Source: CAZWDO01 sp964632485 [NCBI: uncultured bacterium] (GTDB lineage: Bacteria > JAGOEH01). Taken from it: 28,518 nucleotides of DNA. The notes beneath the pieces were generated by a model, which ran no database searches, was not told the origin of the DNA, and saw nothing but the letters and a program-made list of their open reading frames with translations. The DNA lies in contig CAZWDO010000002.1 of assembly GCA_964632485.1 (NCBI GenBank), positions 22,507-51,024 of the forward strand. Reading direction: 5' to 3'. Below are positions 1 to 7,421 of the stretch, piece after piece. Position 1 is the first letter of the stretch; every line of letters begins with the position of its first letter. Made by a program: the position numbers and the translations under genes.

Positions 1-2
1 CT

Positions 3-356
3 CTGATATTGGACGAGATCTTAGCTGATTTTGCAATTCCCGACGATCTGAACGGACCACAACGCAATCATTGGCTGCTTGAACAGCTTGATGCCAGGTT
101 GAATCCCCGATTACGGTCAGTTCGTTTGAAACAGGCAGAAATAATCCAAAAAATACGCGTTTCGACGGGTATTGTCGTCCAACCACTTGATTCCGGTGAA
201 GAAAACGAATTTCGTTGGCAATTGACGGCTACCTCGCAAAAACAGTTTTTAAAACAACTGAATCTTTTGTTTGATATTGCGGAAAATCCCTTATGCGATC
301 AATTATTTCGAATCTATGACGCGGCGACGGATGAGCGGTACCCATTCAGCCAGTAA
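3..356 (+). CDS. Unknown protein, C-terminal part only (runs in from the left edge)
   Basis: The frame is open from base 3 to a TAA at 354-356. The first possible initiator is a TTG at base 9 with no Shine-Dalgarno sequence before it, so this is most likely the 3' end of a longer gene cut by the window edge. About 115 residues are visible. They are mostly helical and charged, with no membrane segment, signal peptide, Cys/His cluster or catalytic motif that I recognise. The last 54 nt overlap the 3' end of folC on the opposite strand, an unusually deep convergent overlap. The amino-acid composition looks like a genuine soluble protein. I assign no function. Confidence 0.55.
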   Translation: MILDEILADFAIPDDLNGPQRNHWLLEQLDARLNPRLRSVRLKQAEIIQKIRVSTGIVVQPLDSGEENEFRWQLTATSQKQFLKQLNLLFDIAENPLCDQLFRIYDAATDERYPFSQ

Positions 357-1586
357 ATAATGGCTGCCGATTATAAATAAAGAATTTTTACTAAACTGAT
401 TTAAAACCGATGGATCAATGGAATCGATTATTTGCCATTGGGTTGAATTTTTTTCAGCTTGAAGCAGTAGTTCACGGAGGGTTAACCCTTCCTGGGTCTT
501 CATCGGGTAAAGCCAGACCGGGAAGTCATACTGTTCGAGTTGTTCGAACATCCTGGTAAAATTTTTACGTTTGAGAGTGGAAAAAATGATGGCTGGCGGG
601 TAGGGGAGCGTTTTCCGGTTTTGGGCGATGAAATTGAGTGTTTTACTTAATCCGTCCTCATTATGTGAAACATCTGCTATAACGAGGGGGTCCGTTGATA
701 TTGTTTCCAAACGGCCTGGCCATTGCGTTTCTTTCAGCGATTTCCGTACGGTATTTTCATCCAGTGATTGTACATCTTCCAATGAGAGTGATGCGGCAAT
801 GACGGCTGTAACAGCATTTTCGATCTGCCACGACCCGCGAAGCGTAATCTCCAGTTGTATCAAATTACAATTTGCCCAGTTGAGATTAAAAGTTGAACCC
901 TCCCATCCTGACTTTGATTCGGCAATGCTCGTTTCTTCGGCAATGGCATGAAACGATGCCTCTTGTTGGCGCGTCTTATTGAATACAATCGAGCGGACTT
1001 CGCTGGAAAATGGCTGGGGCGCAACAACTACCGAGCAATATGGCTTGATGACGGCGCTTTTTTCGTGGATAATCTGGTAAATGGTTTCTCCGAGAATCTC
1101 CTGATGGTCAAGGGAAATGGAAGTCATTACCACACATTTTGGTTTCAACAGATTAGTCGCATCCAGCCGTCCGCCCAGTCCGGCTTCAATAACCGCCCAT
1201 GAACATTTTCGATCTGCGAAATAATTAAATGCCAGTGCCGTCATGATCTCAAAGTAACTCAACTGATAATGACAAATGCGGGCATAATGGGCATCCAACC
1301 AGCTTTTGATATACTCCTCGGATATCAACTCGTCATCGATTCGTATCCGTTCACGGGGATGATACAAGTGCGGTGATGTATAAAGTCCGCAACGATTGCC
1401 GCTATTATGGATCAGTCTTTGGATAAAGGAGCTGGTACTGCCTTTGCCGTTGGTTCCCACAACATGAATAGTCTGATATTGATGCTGGGGATTTCCAATT
1501 TCATCTGCAAAACGAGCAATTCGGGCAAGGTCGTATTTGACTCCCTGGTGTCGTTGGTATAAGAGTTCCCAATCAATGAGTGACAT
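303..1586 (-). CDS. folC: Bifunctional folylpolyglutamate / dihydrofolate synthase
   Basis: ATP-dependent Mur-ligase-type enzyme (427 aa, normal length) that joins L-glutamate to dihydropteroate and/or to tetrahydrofolates in the cytoplasm. Visible hallmarks are the P-loop GTNGKGS at residues 44-50, the TSPHL folate-loop motif at 70-74, EAGLGGRLDATN at 134-145, SLDH at 158-161, and HEKSAVIK at 174-181, whose lysine 176 matches the carbamylated Lys of the family. WPGRLE and DVSHN (normally DGAHN) mark the C-terminal glutamate-binding domain. AGGGAA precedes the ATG. It is the third gene of a minus-strand operon, starting 4 nt after the histidine kinase. Whether it has both activities or only one cannot be told from sequence. 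Confidence 0.96.
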   Translation of the reverse strand: MSLIDWELLYQRHQGVKYDLARIARFADEIGNPQHQYQTIHVVGTNGKGSTSSFIQRLIHNSGNRCGLYTSPHLYHPRERIRIDDELISEEYIKSWLDAHYARICHYQLSYFEIMTALAFNYFADRKCSWAVIEAGLGGRLDATNLLKPKCVVMTSISLDHQEILGETIYQIIHEKSAVIKPYCSVVVAPQPFSSEVRSIVFNKTRQQEASFHAIAEETSIAESKSGWEGSTFNLNWANCNLIQLEITLRGSWQIENAVTAVIAASLSLEDVQSLDENTVRKSLKETQWPGRLETISTDPLVIADVSHNEDGLSKTLNFIAQNRKTLPYPPAIIFSTLKRKNFTRMFEQLEQYDFPVWLYPMKTQEGLTLRELLLQAEKNSTQWQIIDSIDPSVLNQFSKNSLFIIGSHYLLAEWVPLIRRRVIDSK

Positions 1587-1589
1587 ACT

Positions 1590-2822
1590 TTATTCCCTGG
1601 ATGGTTGGTTTTGCTGGAATTCCATACTTACAATCGTTCCCTCTTGGAGTGTTGATTCTTTGACATATACTTTTCCGGTATGAAATTCTTCGATAATTCG
1701 TTTTACTAAGGTCAAACCTAATCCCCAACCAATTTTTTTTGATGAGTAACCGGGATTGAAAATTTTTTTCATATCATTGGGCGGTATTCCTTTACCGTTA
1801 TCCTTGATGCAAATCAGAATCCGTTTATGGCCGATTAACTCGCTCCATACTTCAATGACGCCCTGATCTTTGTTAATGGCTTCTATCGCGTTTTTAATAA
1901 TATTTTCAATGGCCCAATCCAATAGAACTTCATTTCCCATGATCATCAGCGGGGTGGCCGGATAGTGATCAATAATTGAAATGGATCGGCTTAACTGGGG
2001 TAACCGGTCTTTGAAATAGAGGCAGTTCTTGGCTAATAGAGCATTAATATTGATAGCAGTCAGTTCAGCTTTCGAGCCAATTTTTCCAAATCTGTCGGAA
2101 ATTTGCGCCAACCGTTCAATATCGAGCGACATTTGCTCCACAATGTTTAGGACATTACAGTTTGGCGAGTGTCGGGCCGCAAGTAATTCATTCCAGCCCA
2201 TCAATGAGGAAACGGGTGTTCCAAGCTGGTGGGCTGTTTCTTTGGCAAGACCTACCCAAATAAAACTTTGTTCATATTGATTCATCATTTTAAATAACCA
2301 AATTCCAAAAATAAAAAAGGAAGCCATTATAATGATCAATTCAACTGAATACCATTTCAGATTATCGATAATTGATGATTCTCCATAGTGCAGATATTGG
2401 ATCAGTTTGAAACTGTCGATGGAAATTTCGATTTGTTGCGGGATGTTTTCCACATCCATGGCTTCCATTCTTTTTTTAAGATAGGGAATAATATTCGTTG
2501 AATCCTTTGGAAGTTTAATGTTGCGGTAAAACACGGGATTGAATTCTGCATCGGAAACAATGACTGGAAACGTGATCCCTTCTTTAACATTTTCGAAAAA
2601 AACATTGAGAATCTCATCATTAATCCGCGGCGCAAGAACTGAAATTTGTGAGAAAATACGGATATAGCGTTTATCATTTTCTTTAATGTTGCGAATTAAT
2701 TTTTGAGTAAACCAGAGAAAGAACACGCTGATCAGGAATAAACCAAGGAACACATAGAGTTTATAGATATATCCGAAGTTATGATAAAGAAAAAATCGTT
2801 TGGAGGAAGAATCTGGAGCCAT
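1590..2822 (-). CDS. Membrane sensor histidine kinase, orphan, between serS and folC
   Basis: 410 aa. Two membrane segments (about 20-42 and 161-180) enclose an extracytoplasmic sensor of about 115 residues that I do not recognise. The dimerisation/phosphoacceptor helix carries AKETAHQLGTP with His198, an H-box typical of FCB-group kinases. The catalytic domain has the N-box ENIIKNAIEAI (306-316), DNGKGIP (341-347) and GWGLGL (365-370). There is no HAMP or PAS domain. Key residues are intact, so it should be an active kinase. No response regulator lies beside it, and the partner is unknown. The ATG comes 4 nt after the serS stop without a clear Shine-Dalgarno sequence, suggesting translational coupling. 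Placement between an aminoacyl-tRNA synthetase and a folate enzyme gives no functional hint. Confidence 0.93.
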   Translation of the reverse strand: MAPDSSSKRFFLYHNFGYIYKLYVFLGLFLISVFFLWFTQKLIRNIKENDKRYIRIFSQISVLAPRINDEILNVFFENVKEGITFPVIVSDAEFNPVFYRNIKLPKDSTNIIPYLKKRMEAMDVENIPQQIEISIDSFKLIQYLHYGESSIIDNLKWYSVELIIIMASFFIFGIWLFKMMNQYEQSFIWVGLAKETAHQLGTPVSSLMGWNELLAARHSPNCNVLNIVEQMSLDIERLAQISDRFGKIGSKAELTAININALLAKNCLYFKDRLPQLSRSISIIDHYPATPLMIMGNEVLLDWAIENIIKNAIEAINKDQGVIEVWSELIGHKRILICIKDNGKGIPPNDMKKIFNPGYSSKKIGWGLGLTLVKRIIEEFHTGKVYVKESTLQEGTIVSMEFQQNQPSRE

Positions 2823-2825
2823 AGT

Positions 2826-4079
2826 TTAAAATAAAAATGGTTTTAATGCTTCAGGAATCATGAAACTGCCATCTTCGTTTTGGTAGTTTTCTAAAATTGC
2901 AGCCATCGTGCGACCCACTGCCAGACCGGAACCGTTTAGAGTATGGATATGCTCGGTATCACGGGATGCATTCCGGCGATAGCGAATTTTCCCTCGCCGG
3001 GCTTGAAAATCCTCAAAATTGCTGCAAGAAGAAATTTCGCGGTATTTGTTTTGTGATGGAAACCAGACTTCGATATCATAACATTTTGCGGCGGAAAAAC
3101 TAAGATCCGACGTGCAAAGTAGCATTACACGGTAAGGCAATCCCAATAGTTGCAAGATACGTTCGGCATCATTCACCAATTTTTCCAGTTCATCATACGA
3201 GTGTTCGGGTTTGACAAGTTTTACTAATTCGACTTTATCGAACTGGTGGACGCGGATCAGTCCTTTGGTATCTTTACCGTAGGAGCCGGCTTCACGGCGA
3301 AAACAGGGGGTATAAGCTACATACTTGACCGGTAATTGTTCTTCTTTCAGGATTTCATCCCGGTGGATGTTTGTAAGGGGCACTTCCGCTGTGGGTATCA
3401 AATAAAACGGATCCCGTCCCGTATTAAACATTTCATCTTCTAATTTAGGTAGTTGCCCGGTACTGAACATGGTTTCGTAATTGACTAAATAGGGGGGAGC
3501 AATTTCTGTATAATGATGTTCATTGGTATGCACGCTCAGCATAAAATCAATCAGCGCCCTTTCAAGCTGAGCGCCAAGACCTTTCAGCAAAGAAAAGCGC
3601 GCTCCCGATATTTTCCCCGCTCGCTGGAAATCCATAATGTCGTTCATTTCGCCAATCACATTATGCTCGCGCGGTTCAAATGAAAAAATACGGGGTTGTC
3701 CCCATGCGCGTATTTCCTGATTGTCGTTTTCGCTTGTGCCGGGGGGAACTGTGTGATGCGGTAAGTTGGGAAACCAGTGAAGAAGTTTTTCGCTATCTTC
3801 GTGCGCCTGATTGTAATCATCTTCTTTTTTCTTAATCTGCTGGTTGATTTCTCTGACTTTTTCTATTATTTCTGCTGCGTCTTTTTTTTCTTTCTTTAAA
3901 CGGGAAACATCATCACTTAATCTGTTTCGTTCACTACGTAGTTCATCGATATTTTTTTTCAGCTCGCGTTCCTCTTCATCCAAAACGAGGAACCGATTCA
4001 GATCGGCCTTTTCCTTTTTTACCTGAATTGCATTTCGGACCAGTTCCGGATTCTCACGAATGAATTTCCGATCTAACAT
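2826..4079 (-). CDS. serS: Seryl-tRNA synthetase
   Basis: Class II aminoacyl-tRNA synthetase that charges tRNA-Ser with serine in the cytoplasm; 417 aa, usual length. Residues about 27-100 form the charged antiparallel coiled-coil arm that grips the long variable arm of tRNA-Ser. The catalytic domain shows TAEVPLTN (230-237, the T-x-E serine-binding motif), motif 2 [14 protein letters not shown] (250-263) and motif 3 with GSGLAVGRT (383-391). AGGA precedes the ATG by 6 nt. It is the first gene of the serS - kinase - folC operon, and a good promoter lies about 70 nt upstream. The leader of about 40 nt is too short for a T-box. Two tRNA-Ser genes are encoded at 15 kb in the same window. Confidence 0.98.
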   Translation of the reverse strand: MLDRKFIRENPELVRNAIQVKKEKADLNRFLVLDEEERELKKNIDELRSERNRLSDDVSRLKKEKKDAAEIIEKVREINQQIKKKEDDYNQAHEDSEKLLHWFPNLPHHTVPPGTSENDNQEIRAWGQPRIFSFEPREHNVIGEMNDIMDFQRAGKISGARFSLLKGLGAQLERALIDFMLSVHTNEHHYTEIAPPYLVNYETMFSTGQLPKLEDEMFNTGRDPFYLIPTAEVPLTNIHRDEILKEEQLPVKYVAYTPCFRREAGSYGKDTKGLIRVHQFDKVELVKLVKPEHSYDELEKLVNDAERILQLLGLPYRVMLLCTSDLSFSAAKCYDIEVWFPSQNKYREISSCSNFEDFQARRGKIRYRRNASRDTEHIHTLNGSGLAVGRTMAAILENYQNEDGSFMIPEALKPFLF

Positions 4080-4114
4080 ACTATATCCTTTCTCGGTTTG
4101 TCATTTTTTCACAT

Positions 4115-4154
4115 CCCAATGCTATATTTTATAGAACTTACGTCTAAAAGTCAA
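4115..4154 (-). promoter_or_regulatory. Promoter of serS operon
   Basis: On the minus strand, TTGACT (4149-4154), a 17 bp spacer and TAAAAT (4126-4131) form a sigma-70-like promoter with one mismatch in each hexamer. The predicted start is near 4119, giving a leader of about 40 nt. The -35 box sits in a 15-mer also present at 7352-7366. Confidence 0.7.
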
Positions 4155-4186
4155 TAAGAAAATCTTTAAAATTTAAAAAAAAAGTA

Positions 4187-4222
4187 TTGACTTCTGTAAT
4201 TGTTTTCATTATATTATGGGCG
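4187..4222 (+). promoter_or_regulatory. Promoter of tRNA-Glu
   Basis: TTGACT (4187-4192), 17 bp, TATATT (4210-4215), with predicted start near 4222, about 14 nt before the mature tRNA. It is divergent from the serS promoter. Confidence 0.7.
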
Positions 4223-4235
4223 TAAATATGATGAT

Positions 4236-4309
4236 GACCCTATCGTCTAGTCGGCCTAGGACACAGGCCTTTCACGCCTGCGACACGGGTTCAAATCCCG
4301 TTGGGGTCG
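4236..4309 (+). tRNA. tRNA-Glu (anticodon TTC)
   Basis: A 74-nt cloverleaf. The 7-bp acceptor stem is GACCCTA/TGGGGTC with a G discriminator. The anticodon stem CAGGC/GCCTG holds the loop CTTTCAC, giving anticodon TTC. The T arm is ACGGG-TTCAAAT-CCCGT. CCA is not encoded. It is monocistronic between a promoter and a strong terminator. Confidence 0.97.
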
Positions 4310-4314
4310 TAACC

Positions 4315-4350
4315 GCCATAAAAACTCCCGTTTTTATGGCATTTTTTTTT
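4315..4350 (+). terminator. Rho-independent terminator after tRNA-Glu
   Basis: A perfect 11-bp stem GCCATAAAAAC / GTTTTTATGGC with a TCCC loop is followed by A and nine T residues. It lies 6 nt past the tRNA and directly before the ribosome binding site of the next gene. Confidence 0.9.
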
Positions 4351-4362
4351 AGGAATTCATCA

Positions 4363-4758
4363 ATGTTATTTTTTTGGAAAAAAAAGAAAAAAAAATCCGA
4401 AGCATCATCGAATTCAGTTATTATGGCTCAAATCAGAAAACTGGATGAAAAGACACGATATTTAAAAATGCTTCAATATGGCAAATTAAAAGAAAAAAAT
4501 GATCCTGCGTTGCTGAATAAATTTTTTTCTATGATTGAGCAGCAGTATTATGAAAAAATGCTTAAAAATCATCTTATGAAACGCGAGTATCAATCCCTGA
4601 AGGAGATCAACCAACTGATTGATCGTTCCCAGGGCGCTGTTCAGAAGCGGCAGGATTTAAATGATAATATTAAGATCATGTCCGTTTATGCAAAAAAGAA
4701 ACCTAAAGCCATTGCTGAACTTTTACATGCGATCATGATATATCCGGGAAAAAAATGA
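4363..4758 (+). CDS. Small unknown basic protein, translationally coupled to nth
   Basis: 131 aa with the ATG at 4363. This start is preceded by AGGAA with 7 nt spacing; any earlier in-frame start would lie inside the tRNA gene or the terminator. The N-terminus is MLFFW followed by six lysines, encoded by an A-rich tract, and the rest is predicted helical and rich in Lys, Gln and Leu with no Cys, no signal peptide and no clear membrane span. The final TGA overlaps the nth start (ATGA), so the two are probably co-translated. The C-terminal VYAKKKPKAIAELLHAI is faintly reminiscent of the FliF tail, but the protein lacks the rest of FliF and I do not assign it. The gene has no visible promoter of its own. 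Confidence 0.75.
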   Translation: MLFFWKKKKKKSEASSNSVIMAQIRKLDEKTRYLKMLQYGKLKEKNDPALLNKFFSMIEQQYYEKMLKNHLMKREYQSLKEINQLIDRSQGAVQKRQDLNDNIKIMSVYAKKKPKAIAELLHAIMIYPGKK

Positions 4759-5396
4759 ATCAATCTTCTTTGATGGCAAGAATTAACGATGCGGTTACGA
4801 TATTGAAACAGCTTTATCCCCGGGCTCATTGCGCTTTGAATTATGAAACGCCTTTCCAACTATTGGTGGCAACGATTTTATCGGCGCAATGCACGGATAC
4901 GAGAGTGAATGAAGTTACCCGGGAACTGTTCAAATATTTTTCGGATCCAAAAGATATTTTGAAGCTCAGTGTTGGCGAGTTGGAGGAACTCATCAAACCT
5001 GCCGGTTTCTTTCGGCAGAAAGCAAAATATATCCTGGGAGCGGCAGCCGTGTTGACGAAGGATCATGAGGGATTGATTCCCCCATCGTTGGAGGTTATGG
5101 TGCGTTTACCGGGAGTTGGCCGTAAAACAGCCAATGTCGTTTTGAGTGAACTATACCAGATACCCGGAATTACAGTGGATACGCACGTCAAACGCGTGTC
5201 GCGGCGTTTGGGTTGGACTGAAGAGGATGATCCGGTAAAAATTGAATTTGCTTTACAGAGGGCAATCCCCCTTCAGGATTGGTCCTTTATTTCACACGCT
5301 CTTATCTGGCATGGACGGCAAATTTGTAAAGCGCGTAAACCATTGTGCGCAGAATGCCCACTGTCAATGGTTTGCAATTTCATCATTCCTTTGTAA
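4755..5396 (+). CDS. nth: Endonuclease III (DNA glycosylase/AP lyase)
   Basis: Base-excision repair enzyme that removes oxidised pyrimidines and nicks at the resulting abasic site. 213 aa, the normal family size. The helix-hairpin-helix is LPGVGRKTA (118-126) with the catalytic Lys124, followed by VDTHVKR with the catalytic Asp142. The C-terminal [4Fe-4S] cluster loop has the exact spacing C-x6-C-x2-C-x5-C (Cys191, 198, 201, 207). The ATG overlaps the stop of the small upstream gene by 4 nt, so translation is coupled. It converges on the glycosyltransferase gene, with about 70 AT-rich bases between them. Confidence 0.98.
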   Translation: MNQSSLMARINDAVTILKQLYPRAHCALNYETPFQLLVATILSAQCTDTRVNEVTRELFKYFSDPKDILKLSVGELEELIKPAGFFRQKAKYILGAAAVLTKDHEGLIPPSLEVMVRLPGVGRKTANVVLSELYQIPGITVDTHVKRVSRRLGWTEEDDPVKIEFALQRAIPLQDWSFISHALIWHGRQICKARKPLCAECPLSMVCNFIIPL

Positions 5397-5464
5397 TTCT
5401 ATAATTTTGCGTGCAATAAAATTTTAGAAATCTTTTTTCATTCACCTTAACCCATTTATTTTTT

Positions 5465-6574
5465 TTAAGAATTCCGATCGATAATCTGTTGATAAATGGT
5501 GAGTTGGTCCCTGGCAATTGTATCCCAACTGAAACGTCGGGACCATTCTCGCGCATTTTGTCCCATCCGCCGCCGTCTCTCTCCATCCTGGAGTAATACG
5601 CTAATATTCTCAGCTAATGCGGAGATGTTTTCGGATTCTGACAATAATCCGGTTTTTCCAGGCACTACGGCTTCTTTTAATCCATCGATATCAGCGCCAA
5701 CAACCGGTTTACCGCATGCCTGGGCTTCTACGGCGGCGATTCCCCATCCCTCAAATCGGGATGGCATGACCAACATCAAGCATTGGCTGAGCAGGTTTTG
5801 TTTTTCTGCCTCAGTTATTGTTCCCATGAAGGATATCTTGTTTTTACACTTCGATTGCGCTATTAGGTTTTTTACTTTTTCTTGCTCACGTCCGCGCCCT
5901 GCCAGGATCAAGCGTATTTGGGGAAAATTTTCCTGGATATTTTCAAATGCCTTTAGTAATAGATCAATCCCTTTATTGTAAATATCCATTCTACCAAAAA
6001 AAAGCAGGTAATCGCTTTCGCCCGGGTTAATCTTTAATAGCGTTTGGTCAAATCCATACGGAATATGGTGAATCACCGGTTTTGATTTTAGCAGATTGAT
6101 AACGGCATTGGCAGTGCCACTGGAACCTACAATAATATCGTTAAAATGGCTTAGATTATATTTTTCCCATATATATGGAATTACGCCGAAGATAAAAAGT
6201 TTTTTTATGGAATGGAATCCCATAATATGGTGGACAATTGCCACTTTGGGGCGGCTGGTATATCGGAATGAAAATGGGTAGGTATAAGCCGATGTATCTT
6301 CCACTAAAATATCATAGGATTCATTTTGAATTAATTCACGTACCTGGTGGGAAAAGGATAGCCGGCTTTGCCAGTAAGAACGGGCATTTCCCCGGTGAAA
6401 CCAGCGAATCCCCTGGATATCTGTCTCCGCTAACGCCCCGGGATAGTTCCCTGTCGCCATTGTCACCCGATGTTCAGATGCCAGGCGTTTGTTGATTTCG
6501 AACGCATGCAATGCCCCGCCGCCGCCTAACCAGGGATTTTGAATGTCATCGTAATCGATATGAAGTATTTTCAT
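5465..6574 (-). CDS. GT4-family glycosyltransferase
   Basis: 369 aa, GT-B fold. The N-terminal acceptor domain starts MKILHIDYDD and has the glycine-rich loop LGGGGALHAFEI (16-27). The C-terminal nucleotide-sugar domain shows FFGRMDIYNKGIDLLLKAF (202-220), LILAGRGREQ (232-241) and PSRFEGWGIAAVEA, with the E-x7-E pair Glu275/Glu283. It probably transfers a sugar from a nucleotide donor to a cell-envelope glycan or lipid on the cytoplasmic side; donor and acceptor cannot be predicted. The start codon overlaps the stop of the upstream methyltransferase (ATGA), so the two form an operon. Confidence 0.9.
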   Translation of the reverse strand: MKILHIDYDDIQNPWLGGGGALHAFEINKRLASEHRVTMATGNYPGALAETDIQGIRWFHRGNARSYWQSRLSFSHQVRELIQNESYDILVEDTSAYTYPFSFRYTSRPKVAIVHHIMGFHSIKKLFIFGVIPYIWEKYNLSHFNDIIVGSSGTANAVINLLKSKPVIHHIPYGFDQTLLKINPGESDYLLFFGRMDIYNKGIDLLLKAFENIQENFPQIRLILAGRGREQEKVKNLIAQSKCKNKISFMGTITEAEKQNLLSQCLMLVMPSRFEGWGIAAVEAQACGKPVVGADIDGLKEAVVPGKTGLLSESENISALAENISVLLQDGERRRRMGQNAREWSRRFSWDTIARDQLTIYQQIIDRNS

Positions 6575-7308
6575 GTATGGTTAATTTTTAATTTGCGCGC
6601 AATGATGAATACGTTGCGTCCAAAAGTAATTTGGCCTTTAAAAAATTTTCGTTTGCCGGTTAGTTGATAGAGAATTGTAAAAATCACTCGCCAAGCTGCT
6701 AATAACGGGGAAAGTGATAATCGAAATATACCTTTAAAATGACCCTGATAGAAACCACTCCATAAAATTTCAAAGCAGGTGTCCTGTAGAAGAGTCTCCG
6801 CACGATATCGTGTAACCGGATATTGATGGGAATAATCCATCTCGTAAAAATTATTTTTGTAGTAGTTATAATCCGGAAAGGCAATGACGACTAAACCGTT
6901 GGGCTCCAGAATTCGATGGAATTCTGAGAGTACGTGCAATACTGTTTGAAAACTATCAAAATGCTCAATAACATGGCTCATATAAACCAGAGAAACAGTT
7001 CCGCTTTTAATCGGCAACGGAGGGATCATAGATTCGATGATGGTTTCCCTGCGTTTTTGGGCGCTAACCGCTAACTCGCGGGACCCTTCAATACCGATAT
7101 AATCAACATTGCTTATATTTAAATTCAGATGACGGTGGAAATCTCCCATCCCTACTCCGATTTCCAGTACCGTTTTTATGGGTTTGGATAGGAGCATAAA
7201 CTGCCTGATCAGATTAAACTGTGACTGATACAACCTTTGTTTGATGAATGAGTCCAGAAATGTACGGCGGATAGCGCTAAAATGCCGATAATAGTTTTGA
7301 TTTTTCAT
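6571..7308 (-). CDS. Class I SAM-dependent methyltransferase
   Basis: 245 aa with a Rossmann fold. Motif I is VLEIGVGMGDF (47-57). The post-motif region VSLVYMSHVIEHF and the LEPNGLVVIAFPDYNYY strand are typical of Methyltransf_11-type enzymes. The C-terminus holds a hydrophobic stretch (LLAAWRVIFTILYQL) that may dock on the membrane, as in enzymes acting on lipid-linked sugars or quinone-like substrates. The overlap with the glycosyltransferase suggests a surface-glycan or lipid role (inference). No Shine-Dalgarno sequence precedes the ATG; the -10 box of its promoter lies only 6 nt upstream. Confidence 0.85.
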   Translation of the reverse strand: MKNQNYYRHFSAIRRTFLDSFIKQRLYQSQFNLIRQFMLLSKPIKTVLEIGVGMGDFHRHLNLNISNVDYIGIEGSRELAVSAQKRRETIIESMIPPLPIKSGTVSLVYMSHVIEHFDSFQTVLHVLSEFHRILEPNGLVVIAFPDYNYYKNNFYEMDYSHQYPVTRYRAETLLQDTCFEILWSGFYQGHFKGIFRLSLSPLLAAWRVIFTILYQLTGKRKFFKGQITFGRNVFIIARKLKINHT

Positions 7309-7314
7309 TGTACT

Positions 7315-7342
7315 AATATAAGTAAAAATTTTAAAAAATCAA
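7315..7342 (-). promoter_or_regulatory. Promoter of the methyltransferase-glycosyltransferase operon
   Basis: Minus strand TTGATT (7337-7342), 16 bp, TATATT (7315-7320). The -10 box ends 6 nt before the ATG at 7308, so the transcript would start at or next to the start codon. Confidence 0.5.
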
Positions 7343-7352
7343 TAAAAAAACA

Positions 7353-7381
7353 TTGACTTTTAGACGAAAAATCTGTATTTT
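7353..7381 (+). promoter_or_regulatory. Promoter of the methyltransferase-YfiR-kinase operon
   Basis: TTGACT (7353-7358), 17 bp, TATTTT (7376-7381). It stands back to back with the divergent promoter; the two -35 boxes are 10 bp apart. It shares a 15-mer around -35 with the serS promoter. Confidence 0.6.
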
Positions 7382-7421
7382 CAGCTTAATTTTAAATTGA
7401 ATTTGAAGAAAGTGAATAGGT

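Noticed and set aside
4216-4362. In-frame upstream extension of the small gene before nth, covering tRNA-Glu
   Set aside because: The extension would translate the tRNA and its terminator; the ATG at 4363 has its own ribosome binding site.
4640-4755. Similarity of the small protein's C-terminus to the FliF tail
   Set aside because: It is only a few helical residues; no membrane segments, ring domains or flagellar neighbours are present.
5397-5464. Terminator between nth and the glycosyltransferase gene
   Set aside because: Only a 6-bp AATTTT/AAAATT stem is found, without GC pairs or a proper T-tract.
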